A DNA stretch of 64,000 bases from Hyperoodon ampullatus (taxonomy: Eukaryota; Chordata; Mammalia; Artiodactyla; Ziphiidae): the NCBI GenBank assembly GCA_949752795.1, contig OX457059.1:176030242-176094241 (forward strand), read 5' to 3'. The notes under the pieces are model-generated. The model was not told the DNA's origin. It searched no databases and saw only the letters and a program-made list of their open reading frames with translations. This document shows, one piece after another, positions 22,951 to 35,632 of this stretch; position 1 is the first letter of the stretch; each line of letters starts with the position of its first letter. Both the position numbers and the translations under genes were made by a program.

Positions 22951-24489
22951 CGTCCTCCCGCAGGGCAGAGCCCGGGCCGCCTCTGGTCTGTAGACAGAGC
23001 TCAGGGTCTCGAGGCAGAAGAGGAGGCCCAGCCAGGGCCGCCCCTCCCGGAGATGAACGGGCTCCCAGGGGCTTGCGCAGCCCAGCCTGGACCCTGAGAC
23101 CAGCCTGGACCCGGTGCTCTGCCTGGAGTCCTGGCTCCCTCCCCCACTCAGGCCCGGGCTCAGCCGCACTTGAGGTTCTCACTGCCCGGTCCAGGCTGTC
23201 CACCAACTGGCTGTAGAATCAACCGGAACCAGCCTTCCTCTCACTTCCTTGATTTCTTGCATACCTGAAAAGGCTCGTTTGGAACAGAGAGAACGTGAGG
23301 AATCGTGGTGGAAACAGTGGGCGTCCCTGTGAACATGCTGCACACACAGCCGTAGGGGGAGGGTGAGAATGGAAAGGCCACTGCCCTTTGCGGCTCGGAC
23401 TGGGGCTGACTGCACCCCGCCAGCCCCACCCGGTACCCCGCTTCCTTCCACGTCCTTCCCACAGAGGAGACTCAGGGCAGTTACCACCCTGGGCCGAGCC
23501 CTGGGCCATGGACACCCCGCCCCCACCAGCAGCTTCTCAGGGGTCCTGTGCCTGGGTCTGGCCCCTGAGGGGTGCGAAGTGCTCCCGGTGGAGGAGGAAC
23601 CAGAAGACGACCCATCTCTGCCCCTAGATGGTGTGTGACACCCAGAAGCCACTTTGCTCCCAGCCAGCTCCTCAGGGGACAGGACAGGTGAGCCCAGATC
23701 GTGGGGCACGCTGAATCTGGGACTTGTAGGGCTGTCCGGGGATTGGGGTACAGGACTTCTGCCACCCGGGGTGATTGAGAGAGAAGCTGGGGAACCACGG
23801 GAAGCTGGGCTGAACCCCCGATTCTGACCAGCTGGAGCTCCTGGGGTGGATAGGTCCACGTCCACAGCCCAGCCCCTGCTTTGAACGAACACATGCCTGG
23901 TAAAACCTGGCATCATCTCAGCATCGAGGGAGCGCCCTAGGCTCTGCACTGTGCTCTGCACAGCACACATGGCCTTGGCACCTGGGTCGTTTCCCCTCCA
24001 GCCCTGGTCCAGCAGCGCGCTGGGCCCAGGCCCTCGAGTTCAGGGCTGACATCCACGCTTGTCTGCGTGTCCCTCTGGAGGCAGCTGGCATGACCACGGC
24101 TCTGCCCTGCTCTCCCCCATGCTGTGCCCAAAGGGCAGGGTGGAGGGAAACAGTGAGCTTGGAGCTCCCGGGACCCCAAGGAGCAGGCATGCCTCCCACT
24201 TCTGCCCACTTCCAGCCCAGACCCCCTCAAAGGCCTGCTTTTAGCAGAGGAGCTCGAGCTCAGAACAGGGGTCCTGGGAGCCTCAGCGCTGCCATAAGAC
24301 GGGCGTGGGCTGTCGTGAGGATCCAGCAAGGACACACACACCTGGGGAGCTCCGAGCGGGGGGGGGGCAGCAGGTGCCCCGTAAACATCCTGATATTCTG
24401 CGTCCACATCTTGTTGCTGCCAACTCAGCACCAACCTCCACGAGGTCTGTGGATGGATGCCTGTGTCCCCAGATTCCTGGCTCCCCAGG
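22951..24489. other. AHRR intron 3, GC-rich unique DNA
   Basis: No exon, RNA gene or recognisable repeat is seen. The longer minus-strand frame (about 23179-23970) has no domain and no codon-level signature of a gene. Confidence 0.45.
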
Positions 24490-24725
24490 GTGGTGGTGTT
24501 CAGAGGGGCCTTTGGGTCACAAGGGTGGAGCCCCACGAATGGGATTAGTGTCCTCATAAGAGACCCCAGGGAGCTCCCTCACCCCTTCCGCCATGTGGGG
24601 ACAACCCAGAAGCGGTCCTCACCAGAGCCCGACCCTGGGGCACCTGACCTCGGACCTCCAGCCTCCAGGACTGTGAGAGGTAAAGTTCTGTGTATTTGTC
24701 ACAGCAGCCGAGCCGGGTAACCGGC
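24490..24725 (+). mobile_element. LTR-like (MaLR-type) fragment
   Basis: It contains the family landmarks 'ggagccccacgaatgggatt', 'agtgtcctcataagagaccc', 'cgccatgtggggacaaccc', 'ctccagcctccaggactgtg' and a closing 'cacagcagccgagccgg'. The order matches the element at 44878-45222. It is diverged and CpG-rich. Confidence 0.6.
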
Positions 24726-26508
24726 GAGGCAATTCCCTGGTGACCATCCCCTTCGTGCGGCTGAGGCCAGGCGCAGGGGCTGGGTGAGCAGGACCTTCTG
24801 GCGGACTCCCCTGTCACCTCCTGCAGGGCCGGCGTGCCCTCCTGTGAGACAGAGGTCCAGGACGTGGGGGACCAGCCGCCTTCACAGGCCGGGCTGCTAA
24901 CCGGCTCCACTCACCACTGCCCCCACCGCCAGGCCCCCCTCTGGGTGACCCTGGCGACAACTCTTGGGGCCCAGAGGCCACGTGAGTCCAGGGGTTGAAG
25001 GAACCCCGAAGAGCCCCAGCTCACCTCTCCCGACACCCGCTCTTCTCTGTGATGAGCGGGCGCGCATGGGGCTCCCGTGCAGTGCAGTGCACCTGCGGGG
25101 GGAGACCAGTGACCAGGCCTGATGTCCGGGACGGGGCCAGATGAAGGGCGTGGAGCTCCCCACCCCACTGTGCCTTCAGACCCCGCTGCAATCCTGGCCT
25201 CAAACTAATGGACCACTTCAGTTTTCAGACATTCAAACTCTCCTCCCTTCGCTTTTCAAGAACTAAACGATAAACTCCTTGTTTTGCCTTTGGAAGATGC
25301 ACATGCATCACACAGGCTGGAAGAAAGCGCTGCAGCAGAGGACACTGCTGACTCTCAGTCTCCTTCTGGACAGGCTGTCTTCTGCACCTGGGCTTCCAAG
25401 AATGGACTTGCTTGCCGAGTTCTGTGCCCTCACGTCCAGCTGTCCGCCCACCCAGCACGGGGAAGGTGACAGGAAGCACGTGGGAATAAAACAGCAGGCG
25501 CCAGAGGAGCTCTTATCTAACCATGGAGGGAGGCGAGCTGGGGAGGGGGCACCAGCAGGCGCTACGGGCAGGGGTGCCTGTCCTTCCTAACCCCACGGTT
25601 AGGCTGCGGGAGAGGAGGGATTCAAACTGCCCGTCAAAGCCCCAAGTTCATCCGGGCGAGAAGAAACATCAGGAGTGTGAATAAACGTGCTCATTTCACG
25701 CAGAGCCGTATTTAGAAAACAGAAGAGTCCAGCCCGGGATTATACCGCATCCGCTTGTGGACTTCCCTGTGGCGGGTCACTCGCCTGCCCACAGTCATTC
25801 ATTTCTCCAGCCCCCGCCTGGGGACACAGGCGAGCACTGAGGGTCCCAGTGTGGCTGGAGGACGCCTCCAGAGGGGGTGACTCTGAGCAAGGCCTAGAGG
25901 AGAGAGACCAGCGGGCCGGGCTGTGAGGGGGCCGCAGGGGAGCTGGGTCAGCAGCCCCCGGGAGCCCCTCCCCGCCCTCGAGACACTTGTCTGCACAGGC
26001 TGCTCCCCACGTGCTCACCCACTCATCTTAGCGTCCACTGACGTTTCTGGCCTGAATTATTCCCGCATTGGTTACCAACTGGGGATTTTATAATTCACCT
26101 CTTCTCTACAGTCATCCATCTAGAATGGATGTATTGTTAGGAAGAACTTTCTCTTGGTATTTATTTATTCATTCACTTATTTATATCAGTGTGGATTTAT
26201 GGAATCCCATTTTATTCGCTGGATTATAATCCATCACCATCCTTATTCATCTTAACGCTGAAACTGTCCCAGACCTGGCCAGGGAGCCCCTTCAGGGTGG
26301 CTTGTGTCCCAGGGCAGGTCTCCTCACGCTCTGAGCACAGCCTGCTGTCCAGCACGGACATTCTAAGCTCATCTTGTCCTTTCTCTGCTCCAACTCTAGA
26401 CGGAGGCCAGAAAGCCTCCTTTTAATGGTGAACCATGTCTGGAAACCGAGATCTGAATGTAAGCTGTGCTCCCTGCTACTGGTGTGGCCCTTTCAGCAGA
26501 CAGAGCTA

Positions 26509-26511
<3 letters not shown>
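24726..26511. other. AHRR intron 3, unique sequence
   Basis: GC-rich up to about 26030, then falling to AT-rich. No gene or named repeat is recognised. Confidence 0.45.

Positions 26512-26566
<55 letters not shown>
26512..26566. repeat. (CA)n microsatellite, 55 bp
   Basis: An uninterrupted CA dinucleotide run of about 27 units, followed by a short (TG)-rich segment on the same strand. It is likely polymorphic in length. Confidence 0.97.
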
Positions 26567-26568
<2 letters not shown>

Positions 26569-26599
26569 ATATGCGTGTGTGCATAATGTGAGTTCACAC

Positions 26600-28350
26600 G
26601 ATACCTCCAGTTCCAATTCTACACCACAGGATTCAGTACAGAGTGGACTTATTTTTCCTTTAATATTTGATAGAAATTGCTTTAATTCTATCTGGGCCTA
26701 GATTTTCTCTGTGGGAAGATTTTAACCACTGATTCAAATGGTCATGTGACTATTCGGGTTTTCTATTTCTTCTTGAGTCAATTTTAATAAGCTATATTTC
26801 TAGGCATTTATTATGTTTTCAAATTTATTGGCATAAATTTGTTCATGATAACCTTAACCCATCTTTTAAATATGTGCAGCATCTATAATTGTGTTCCTTT
26901 TACATTCCTAATACTGTTTGCTATTTTTCCTGATCAGTCTCACCAGATCTTTGTGTTTTCATTTTAAAGGAACTCTATTGTATGTTTCCTTTCTATTTCA
27001 CTGATATCTTCCCCTTTATTATTTCCTTTCTTTGACTCTCCTTTTGTTTTACTCTTCTTTATCAAAACTACAAAACTGAATGCTTAGCTCATTAACTGCA
27101 GCCCTCCTTCTTTTACATATAAACACTCAAATTTATTTATTTCTAAGAATTACATTAGCTGCATCCCACGCATTTTGATTTATAAATATTTTCTCAGTTC
27201 CATCATGCTTTCTTCTTTGATCTATTTTATTTATAAATATGTTTATTTCCAAATATATCAGGGTTTTCAAGTCATCTTTTTTATGGATTTCCAGCTTAAC
27301 TGCCTTAAGGGCTCACCATGCATTCTTCATGGTTTTGTCTTATGAAATTTATTGTGACTTGCTTTATTGACCAATATGTTTTCAATATATTTACAAGTTC
27401 CATGTAGGTTTGAAAAGATGTGAGTTCTGAGTTTCAGAGTATAGTGTTATGTAATGTCCATGAGATTAACCCTTTTTTGCATTGTTCAAATCTTCTATAA
27501 TCATTACTGATTTTTGTTTATTTGCTCTGTTAAGTACTGAGAGAACTATCTAAAATCTTTCTCTCTGATGATGAATTCATATATTTTTCCTTGTAGTTCT
27601 ATCAATATCTGTTTTATATTTTTGAGATTATGTTATTAAAGGCACACAAATTTAAAATAATTTTATTTGCTTGATGAAATAAAATGTTTAATCATTACTA
27701 AATGATTATTAAATGATACTCTCTCATGATCTCCAGTAGTGTTTTTCATCCCCAAATCAATTTTTTGATATTAATATAACTTCATCAGATTTATTTCAGT
27801 TCACTTCAGTTTCCAATATATCTTTTTCCATCCTTTTACTTTCACCCTTTCTGTGCCTTTTGTAAACAGATATAGTAAATCACTTTAATAATCCTTATCT
27901 GTTAGTTGGCATGTTTAGTCCATTTACATTTATTGTAACTAGTGACACATTTGGAATTTTACGCTTTCTATTTGTTCCATTCTTTCACATTTCTTTTTTC
28001 TCCCTTCTTGTCTTTTTTCTTTTGACTGTTTATATTTTCTCCTTCCACTTTTCTCTCTCCATTAGTTTGAAAATTATACCTTTCTGTCATCTTGATGGTT
28101 ATCCTGGAAATTTTATTATGAATTAGTTAATCAACCTCCAAAGTTAATTAATACTAGAACTGTTGAAATCTTTAACTCAAATCTCCCGCTCCAAATTTAT
28201 ATGCTATCACGGCTAGGGATTTATTTCTATTTTTGTTCTTACAATACACCATTACTACTATTTTATTACATCAGTGTTTGCTTTGATTGATACATATAGT
28301 CACCACCTTCTTATCCATTCCTTCTCGAAGCCCAAACCTTCCTTTCCTTC
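26600..28350 (-). mobile_element. Old L1M, ORF2 5' region, reversed
   Basis: AT-rich DNA that in reverse complement gives the L1 ORF2 endonuclease-side landmarks. On the plus strand these are 'ccatttacatttattgtaac' (27920), 'ccatccttttactttcaccc' (27828), 'gttctatcaatatctgtttt' (27595) and 'aaatttattgtgacttgctt' (27345). It is very diverged with no open frame left. It is one of the few L1 pieces in sense orientation relative to AHRR. Confidence 0.7.
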
Positions 28351-30119
28351 TGCATGAAGTGCATCCTTTAAATTTTTTTTTTAATATGTTCTCTTTGGGT
28401 TCTCAGCTGCACTTAGTTTTTGATCTCTGAGTATTCCTTAATTTCCTGCCGGCTGATCAATATATTTTTAAAGGTTTCAGATATTTTATCTTAAATTTTG
28501 GATGTTATCTACAGGACAGCTGATTGGTTACTTGCCGCTGTATCTGCTGAAAATGGAAGAGGCTGTATGTCTGGTGGCAGATCTTCTCCACTCGACTCTA
28601 AATTCTAGGAGGCGGGGACCATGGCAGCTGTTCTGTTTACTTGCATTAAAACTGGTTTTTAAAGTGAAACTTTTCAGTCTGAATTTGGGCCAAGGCCCCA
28701 CAACTACACATGTGCCAACTATACCTGGGTCCCAAAGTGAGATCCCAGGTGGCCTCGGCAAGGCTGCAAAGATGTCAGAGGTGAGAGATGTTTGAAGCTG
28801 GGAGAAGGGCCTCCTTGGAGGGCTGTGCTGTTCATCCCACACCCCCACCTGCACCAGGAGATGGGTAGGGGCTCTGTCCTCACCTGATGCCCAGTGAGAG
28901 GGGCTTCATGATGGCCCTGTGAGGGCCTGCCACGTGCCTCCAGGGGCTAGCGGGGCTGGGGTCTGTCTACACTCAAGAAATCCAAAGGAGGTTGGACTGA
29001 AAGTGAGAAGTACCACGTGCCCACCAGCAGGTCAAAGATGTATGTTTCCTGGGGAGCAGGTGGGGCCACAACATCCAAGCACTGGCCTAGGGTGTCTCAG
29101 CTCCTCCCAGGAGGGTGCCTGGAGACATGAGAAGAGACTTCAGACCATCTGACACCCAGGCTAAGGAAGGAAACACAAAGAACCAGCTGGAGAGGATGGG
29201 TCGCCCATGTTGGCCACCGAGGCAAACAGACCCTCAGGTACATGGTCCTCAGAAGCCAGGAAAACACCAGGACCACCCAGCCTTGTGTGCCAGCTCAGGG
29301 CAGTGCCAGTCAGGCAGGAGCTCTCCCAATCTTCACCTCTTCTACCTGCTGCTACTCCAACCTGGAAGGGCTGGGAACCATGGCTCCCAGTGAGGCAGGA
29401 CCTCAGGGAGGCGCAGCCGAGCTCACCGCCAGGCGCCCCCCACCCCTGCCTGCTGCAGCCTCTGTGCAGGCGGGGAGAAGGCTCACACTTGAAATACTTT
29501 CAGAGATTTAACTGTTTTGACTGAAAGGCACTAAATGACCCAGAAGGGACCCAGAAAGGCTGGGGCCACCCCCAGTCCATCCAGGGGCAGCGAGAGAAAA
29601 ATCAAAGTTGTTTTCTGTGTCCTGGGGCGGGGGGGGGGCACATGTCCTGAGGAGGACGCAGGTACCAAGAGAAAGTGAACGAATGAGTGAATGAACCAAG
29701 AGCCTGCCCCTCCCCCGGGCCAGACTCACCTTTCAGAGGTAATTAAGAGATGATGGGGGAAATAAAAGCAGCACAAAACGATCCAGGGTGATCTTTCTGC
29801 AGGATGGCTGTGCAGGGGCCTGCCTGGGGTCTGGGGTAAGAGGCAGGTGTGCACACAGCAGGGCTGGCTCCCTCCCCTGAAGGCCCGGACACAACCCAAG
29901 ACAAGTGTATCTTTGCTGGAAATGCCCCGGGGAGGCTGTCTTCCAGAAAGTGCCAGTGATAGAGGGAAGGGGGCTCTGGCAGCCGAAGGGCTGGAAAGTA
30001 AACGCAGCAACGACCCAAATCCAATCCCCGGTGGGAAGGAATCCACCAAACACTCCACGTGAAGAGAGAAAAATCCGGTCCCAAACCTCCCTCCCCATCA
30101 CATCATCACAGGGGCCTCG
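28351..30119. other. AHRR intron 3, unique sequence
   Basis: The composition returns to GC-rich after the L1. No gene is recognised. There is a G-run at about 29629-29639. Confidence 0.45.
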
Positions 30120-30455
30120 GCCGCTTTGACAAAACCCCACACTCAGCAGAGCCTTACTTCCTCACAGCTCTGAGGCCAGGAGCCCAAGCTCAGCTTCCAG
30201 CGAGGGCTCTTCTGCTTACAGTTGGCCACCTCCTCACTCTGTCCCCTGAGGCCTTGGCCGCAGGGGACAGGAGAGGAGAGGGCCCTCTGGTGCCTCCTCT
30301 TATGCGGACGCTAACCCTCCGGGATCAGGGCCCCACCTCGTGACCACTTCCTACCCTAATTACCTCCTCTGAGGCCCCATCTCCAACACGGCCACACTGG
30401 GGGTAGGGCTCAACATACGCCTTTGTGGGGGACGCAGACATTCTGTCCATGACAG
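30120..30455 (-). mobile_element. LTR-like (MaLR-type) fragment, reversed
   Basis: Plus-strand landmarks are the reverse complement of the family: 'tcctcacagctctgaggcc', 'aattacctcctctgaggccc', 'catctccaacacggccacac', 'gggctcaacatacgcctttg' and 'gacattctgtccatgaca'. It is nearly the full length of such an element. Confidence 0.6.
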
Positions 30456-32026
30456 GGCTCACCAGGGGAGGATAACTCTTCAGTGAAAGCTGAAAACCGG
30501 TACAATTTAGCTTAATAATTGCATACACTTCACTCCGGGGTTACAGGATTGCTAAGTCTCAAGGAGCATTTCACCTCTGACCTGCTAAGGAGCACTGTAT
30601 CCTGTGTGGGGTCCCGGACACATCTCATGACGTGAGGGCTTCTGGACCTCCCCACTGGGTGGGGGTAAAGCAGACCCGCCCAGCCCAGGTGAGCCAGGGG
30701 CCAGGATCGACCCCATCACAGAGGGTGCAAGTGGACAGAGGCCCAGATCCAGGCCAGGGTGCACAGTGAAGGGGGGCAGCAGCCTTTCAGCGTGGAAATC
30801 TCCAGATTTTCACGGGAAGCTGGAATCGTGCTCTCCCTTCCCTTCTTGCCTGCTGAGACTGTCCCCTCCCTCTGTTGATGCCCCCGACAATCCTGCCTGC
30901 AGGCCACGCGTCAGGCATGGGTGAACCGCAGGCCCTTGGTCATCTCCAAGCTGGTCCCCACTCTGGGCGCTTGAACCCCAGACCCAGCGAGTCTCCCAGC
31001 TGGGCCGACGCCGCGGTGCAGACCGCTGTTGGGACCTCACATCCTGGGCCACATGTCCTGGAAGGAACCCATGTCTGGTCCCCCTCAGTGTCCTTCATGT
31101 TCTGCACTCACCCACCCTCCCTCCCTTTTCTTTTATCGACCCCCAATTTCCCCTCTTTCGAACAGTGAAATTTGCAAGAATGGAAAATCCCTCTCTTTGG
31201 CACAAGCAGACGGTTTGTAACTTAGAAGCGCCAGCCCTCAGTCCATGCAAAAACCAAATAAATTAATTAAATAAGCCCACTGCCTTTTAAAAATTCATGA
31301 AAGTCAACACCAACACAAACATTACAAGCAAATTTTCAGGCCATTATTGCCCTTGGAGGTTGGAACTTTCCAGTTCATGTCCTTCCTGAAGGTGACTTTT
31401 TATGGAAGCTTTAATGAAATTAGTTTATCCGTTTCTGAGTCAGGAAGCACAGATTAAGATCCAATTTTTATAGCTTGACTTTTTTCTAACTATGCAGAGG
31501 AAATGAATTCAGGAAAATATTTAGAATTTCCCCTAAAATGTACAGCTTGAGGGGGATTACAAACTTTGGAATCCTTGGGAGAAAGGTGTGATGGAGAAAC
31601 CAAGTTCAGGAGCTCACCCCACTGTGACCGGCAGGGCTGCCCACCTGCAGCTCGAGGGCTCAGCAGACCTGACAGGCATCCCCCTGCCTCAGGGGAGGGG
31701 GTGGGATCGGCCGTAATCTGGGAAAAGCACTCTGCTCCTGGTCAAGAAGAACCATGGGTTCAGGTGGACACCTGGACAGATGCCTGAACTCCTGGAAACA
31801 GCAAAACTGAAGCCTTTCCAAGACCACCAACCCTGGCATGGCTGGGCACAGCTGGACCTGAGGAAGTGACCAGAGAGGAAGAGACCAGTCCCTACTAACG
31901 TCCCACATGCAGCTGGATGCTTCTGGGGGAGGAAGGTGAACAGAAACCCCACCTGGGCAGCTCCAGAGCTGGCCTAAGCTGTCCAACAGGTCACTGTGAA
32001 AGCCCAGGGCATGGGGAACCCCAGGC
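30456..32026. other. AHRR intron 3, unique sequence with AT-rich island
   Basis: 31230-31560 is an AT-rich block in a GC-rich setting with no repeat identity, so it is a candidate conserved non-coding element. The remainder shows no gene or repeat. Confidence 0.45.
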
Positions 32027-32500
32027 ACAGGGATGGAGACCCCAGCATGGAAATGGAGACCCCGTATGGAGATGGAGACCCCAGCATGGGAGATGGAGAC
32101 CCCAATATGGGAGACGGAGACCCCAGTATGGGAGATGGAGACCCCAGCATGGGAGACGGAGACCCCAGTATGGGAGATAGAGACCCAGTATAGGAGATGG
32201 AGACCCCAGTATGGAGATGGAGATCCCAGCATGGGAGACGGAGACCCCAGTATGGAGATGGAGATCCCAGCATGGGGATGGAGACCCCAGTATGGAGATG
32301 GAGGTCCCAGCATGGGGATGGAGACCCCAGTATAGATGGAGATCCCAGCATGGGGATGGAGACCCCAGTATGGGAATGGAGACCCCAGTATGGAGATGGA
32401 GACCCCAGTAAGGAGATGGAGACCGAGGCACAGTGATGGGGACCCCAGAATAGGAATGGGGCCCTCAGTATAGGAGATGGAGACCCCAGCATGGGGAGGC
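32027..32500. repeat. Minisatellite, unit 20-21 bp, over 20 copies
   Basis: Tandem copies follow the pattern 'gatggagaccccagtatggg' with alternation of 'cagtatgg' and 'cagcatgg', and 'gatcccagc' variants in the middle. Unit length shifts from about 21 bp (left part) to 20 bp (right part), so frames through it change phase. It explains the long glycine-, tryptophan- or serine-rich frames on both strands, which are not genes. Confidence 0.95.
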
Positions 32501-35450
32501 CTGGCATCAGGAGCCAGGGTCTGACAGTTTCCACAGGCTGGGCTGTGAGTCCCCAGCACCTCCCGGGGTCCCAGAGACCTCCTGTCATCCCCCTCCCCGC
32601 TTCATGAGCACAGCCCTCAGTACCCCAACCTGGGTGCTGCAATCTCTACTTTTCCGATTTCAGAGGTGTTGGCTCCTGAAGAGATGGAATTCCCGCTGCT
32701 CCTTCAACGTTTTCCAAAGCCGGCTCCCTGGGCCCCACAGGCTGCTCCATGCCGACCACACGTTTTAGACTGTGTGTGTTTGCATGTCCTGCACTTATTT
32801 GGAAGCCAGCGATGCTTCAGCAGTCACCTGAGCAACTTGCACCAGCAACCTGGCAGCACCGGCAGGGCCTGGGTTCCAGGATGAGGACCCTGGACTCCAC
32901 ACCAAGACCACAGCAGTGCTGAAATGATTGTCTTTGCTGTTTTACACATTTGAGTTTTTCCTACCTAAAAAATGGATGCATTTCAGTAAGACTTTGGAAA
33001 CCTGGAAAGTAAAACAAAACTCCTGTAACCGCGTCTCAGAGATAAATGCTGCTAACGATTCTGTGTGTCAGCTCCAGTGGGGGCTCGGGCAGGGTCTGCG
33101 GATGTCCCCACTGCAGGGCTTCCTTCGGCAAGGCGCAGGGCCCTCCCCATTGTCCCCACAGCAGGTCCCCTGTAGGACAGAGACCCTCCCCCAGAGGGAC
33201 ACAAGGAGGGCCTGAGAGGCCTGAAGGCCTGACCCCAAGTCAGAAAGCTGGTCACAGCCCCTGGTCTCCTTGAAGCCCCCGAGGACACGGCGTCCGGCAG
33301 TGAGCCCACTGCTGACCTGGAATTACGTGCCCTGGACCCCACTCGGGAGGTGCCACTGGCCGGTGGTATTGACTTTTAACTTTAAAGTAGTATAATTCAA
33401 AGCCACTCTAGGGGCTGTCGCTTTCAACTTCCACTCGGAACAGACGAGCTGGGAAGAGCGGCTGCCCACCTCGCACAAAGCACCGCACAATCCGTGAACT
33501 TCCCCGTTTTCCTGAGCCCATCGGAGAGCCAAGTCCCAGGGCAACGGTAACCCGAAATCCAGGGAAATACAGGCGCTTTCGGGGAGGAACAGGACACCGT
33601 GGGAACGAGAAGGACTCAGACAAAATTCAGGCCCAGTCCTGAATGTGGGCCAGTGGGATATGCAGAACCCCTGGAGGCTGCAGAGGTCGGGAGACGGGGT
33701 CTGCAGGGGCATCGCAGCTGCCCACAGGGAAAAGGGGGCTGGCAGGGGGAGGGCGCCAAGCCCCAGCACCGGGGGCCGGATGAGGTCCCGGTGCCACTGG
33801 GGGAGGAAGAGAAAACCCCTCTGCCCCGGGAAGGGGGCCCAGACCACAGCTGGGGAGCCTGGGGTGCCGAGGAGGCCCCACCCCAGATGCAGGAATGCAG
33901 CAGCAAGGGTCCTTTAGACGGCTCCTTGAGAGGGCTGCCTCTGTGTGGCCTGCAGACCACACCTGCCCCCTTGCCTCCTCCTGGAAGCCCACCATCCTGC
34001 ACAACCCTCCTGGTGACCCCCCGCATTCCTCCCCCCGTGGCACCCACCATTCTCTGCCGTCTTCCAAACCTACTTTTCCAGAAATGTTTCATGAGCTTGG
34101 GCCTCCAGCCATAGTGGGTCTGGGTGATGGACACCCAGTAAAAGAGCACGATTTACTAGGGGGACAGACCTGGGCTGAGCACTGGGTGAACCCCAGGCCA
34201 GGCTGTCAAAGCTCAGCCCACGAACCTGTGGGGGGATGGACACAGGCAGGTGTCACAGGGAGCAGGGACACCGCCCGCCCCCAGGACCAAGCCCGGCTGT
34301 GCAGACACAGAGCCCTGTGAACTGGGCCTTCCCCAGGAGGCAGAACGGCTTTCCACGAGGGACAGCTTGACACACTCAGGTCTGCACTACCAACAAGGGC
34401 CCAGGCCCCAGCACGGAGCAGGACACAGGTGAAGGGCCCGGGGTCCTGCGGAGTCAGACAGAGGCCGCAGGGAGCCCAGACCCCTGTGCAGAGGGTGCAC
34501 ACAAAGGGTGCTCTCAGAGGCCAGCAGCGGCAGGAGGGGCTGGGCTTCCTGCTCCATGAGAGGAAGTGAAGGCCAAGGTGGGCCCTTTGGAGGGGCCGGT
34601 CGGCGCTGGCCCAGCCGGAGGGCACAGCGGGTGAAGCTGCTGGCGGTCCCTGGAGGGTCAGGGTGGAAGGCAGGCTGAGTCCTTAGGAAAACTGCCCTCC
34701 CTCTCCCGGGGCCGAGAAAGCCAGCAAGGCACAGAGGCTGTCCCGCCTCAGACACGTCGGAGTCACGTGGCTTCCCGGGCCCAGCAGCAGGGCCGGGCAG
34801 CGGCACGGGCCTGGGTCCCCGTGGTTGCAGGGCTGCAGCCTCACCAGCTGGCCATGCTCACCACACCCCAAGGTGGGTTTTGGCCGCGGGAGGCTGTTCC
34901 AACGCCTTGAGACGGAGCCAGAGCTCAGTAGTCTGCCGTAGTCCCTACCACCGGCCACGGTCCATGCCTGCCCCCCCAACACTTATGCTACCTGCTCCCA
35001 AAGACATACAACAAATTCGTGATTTTGTAAGAAGCTCAGACGTAACTGAGGGGTGACGGCAGCAGTCCCAGGTCTGAAGCAGAGTAGTGACAGCCACGTT
35101 TCTTCCTCAGGGGCTCAGCCAGGCCACATGCAGAGTAAGGCTTGGCCTGGGGCACCGGATGTGGGCAAGTACCCAGAGCTACTGCAAGGATCCGACACAC
35201 CAGGCACCCCCGTGCAGAGAGGGGCCGGTGCCTGGCCGGAGCTCCCAGCATCCCCAGGGCCCTGGGGCAGGGGAGGCCAAGCAGGGCGAGGTCTGGCCCC
35301 AGCCCCTTCCCCCAGAGCCACTCATGTTGGTCTGCATTCAGCGCTCCGCCTCTAAATGGTTCCCCAGGACGAGAGGCGCCAACCGGCTGATCCCAGCAGA
35401 GCCGGGTGGGACCCAGGTGAGGTCCAGGTGGGCACAGGTGAGAGTCCTAC
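32501..35450. other. AHRR intron 3, part adjoining exon 3
   Basis: GC-rich intron without a recognised gene or repeat. An AT-rich segment at about 32915-33060 has no repeat identity. Confidence 0.45.
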
Positions 35451-35632
35451 CTTGGAAGAAGCTCTTCACCCGGAGGTAACTGACGCTGAGGCGCAGGACC
35501 GAAAGCTTGTCCAGCTTAGAGATGATGTCGGGGGGCAGTGGCAGCAGGCCGGCGAGGCGGTCCAGCTCGGCGTTGAGGCGATCCCGGTGTCTCTTGGAAG
35601 GGTTCGACTTCTCGGCGCCCATGGCGGGCCTC
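35451..35632 (-). CDS. AHRR: AHRR exon 3 (bHLH domain)
   Basis: This 182-nt exon encodes nearly the whole basic helix-loop-helix domain of the aryl hydrocarbon receptor repressor, a nuclear bHLH-PAS protein that pairs with ARNT on XRE sites and blocks AHR-driven transcription. The acceptor is CCCCACAG before base 35632; the donor is CCAAG/GTAGGA after 35451. The peptide starts [20 protein letters not shown], with the first codon completed from exon 2 (CA+G). The basic region [11 protein letters not shown] is the AHR-family DNA-contacting segment. Helix 1 carries [17 protein letters not shown], then helix 2 [19 protein letters not shown] and KSFFQ. AHR and AHRR share this block, but the [11 protein letters not shown] lead and SFFQ end followed by the exon 4 linker point to AHRR. 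Relative to the human protein as I recall it, the helix 1 end differs at two residues (AGLLPL here, ASLLPF there). It leaves one base for exon 4. Confidence 0.97.

Noticed and set aside
23179..23970. 263-codon minus-strand frame
   Set aside because: No domain, no exon-like splice context, and not part of AHRR.
31660..32559. 299-codon and overlapping 222-codon frames with repeated GLH/SPSP-like peptide
   Set aside because: They are translations of the 20-21 bp minisatellite in several frames and both strands; the unit-length switch changes phase.
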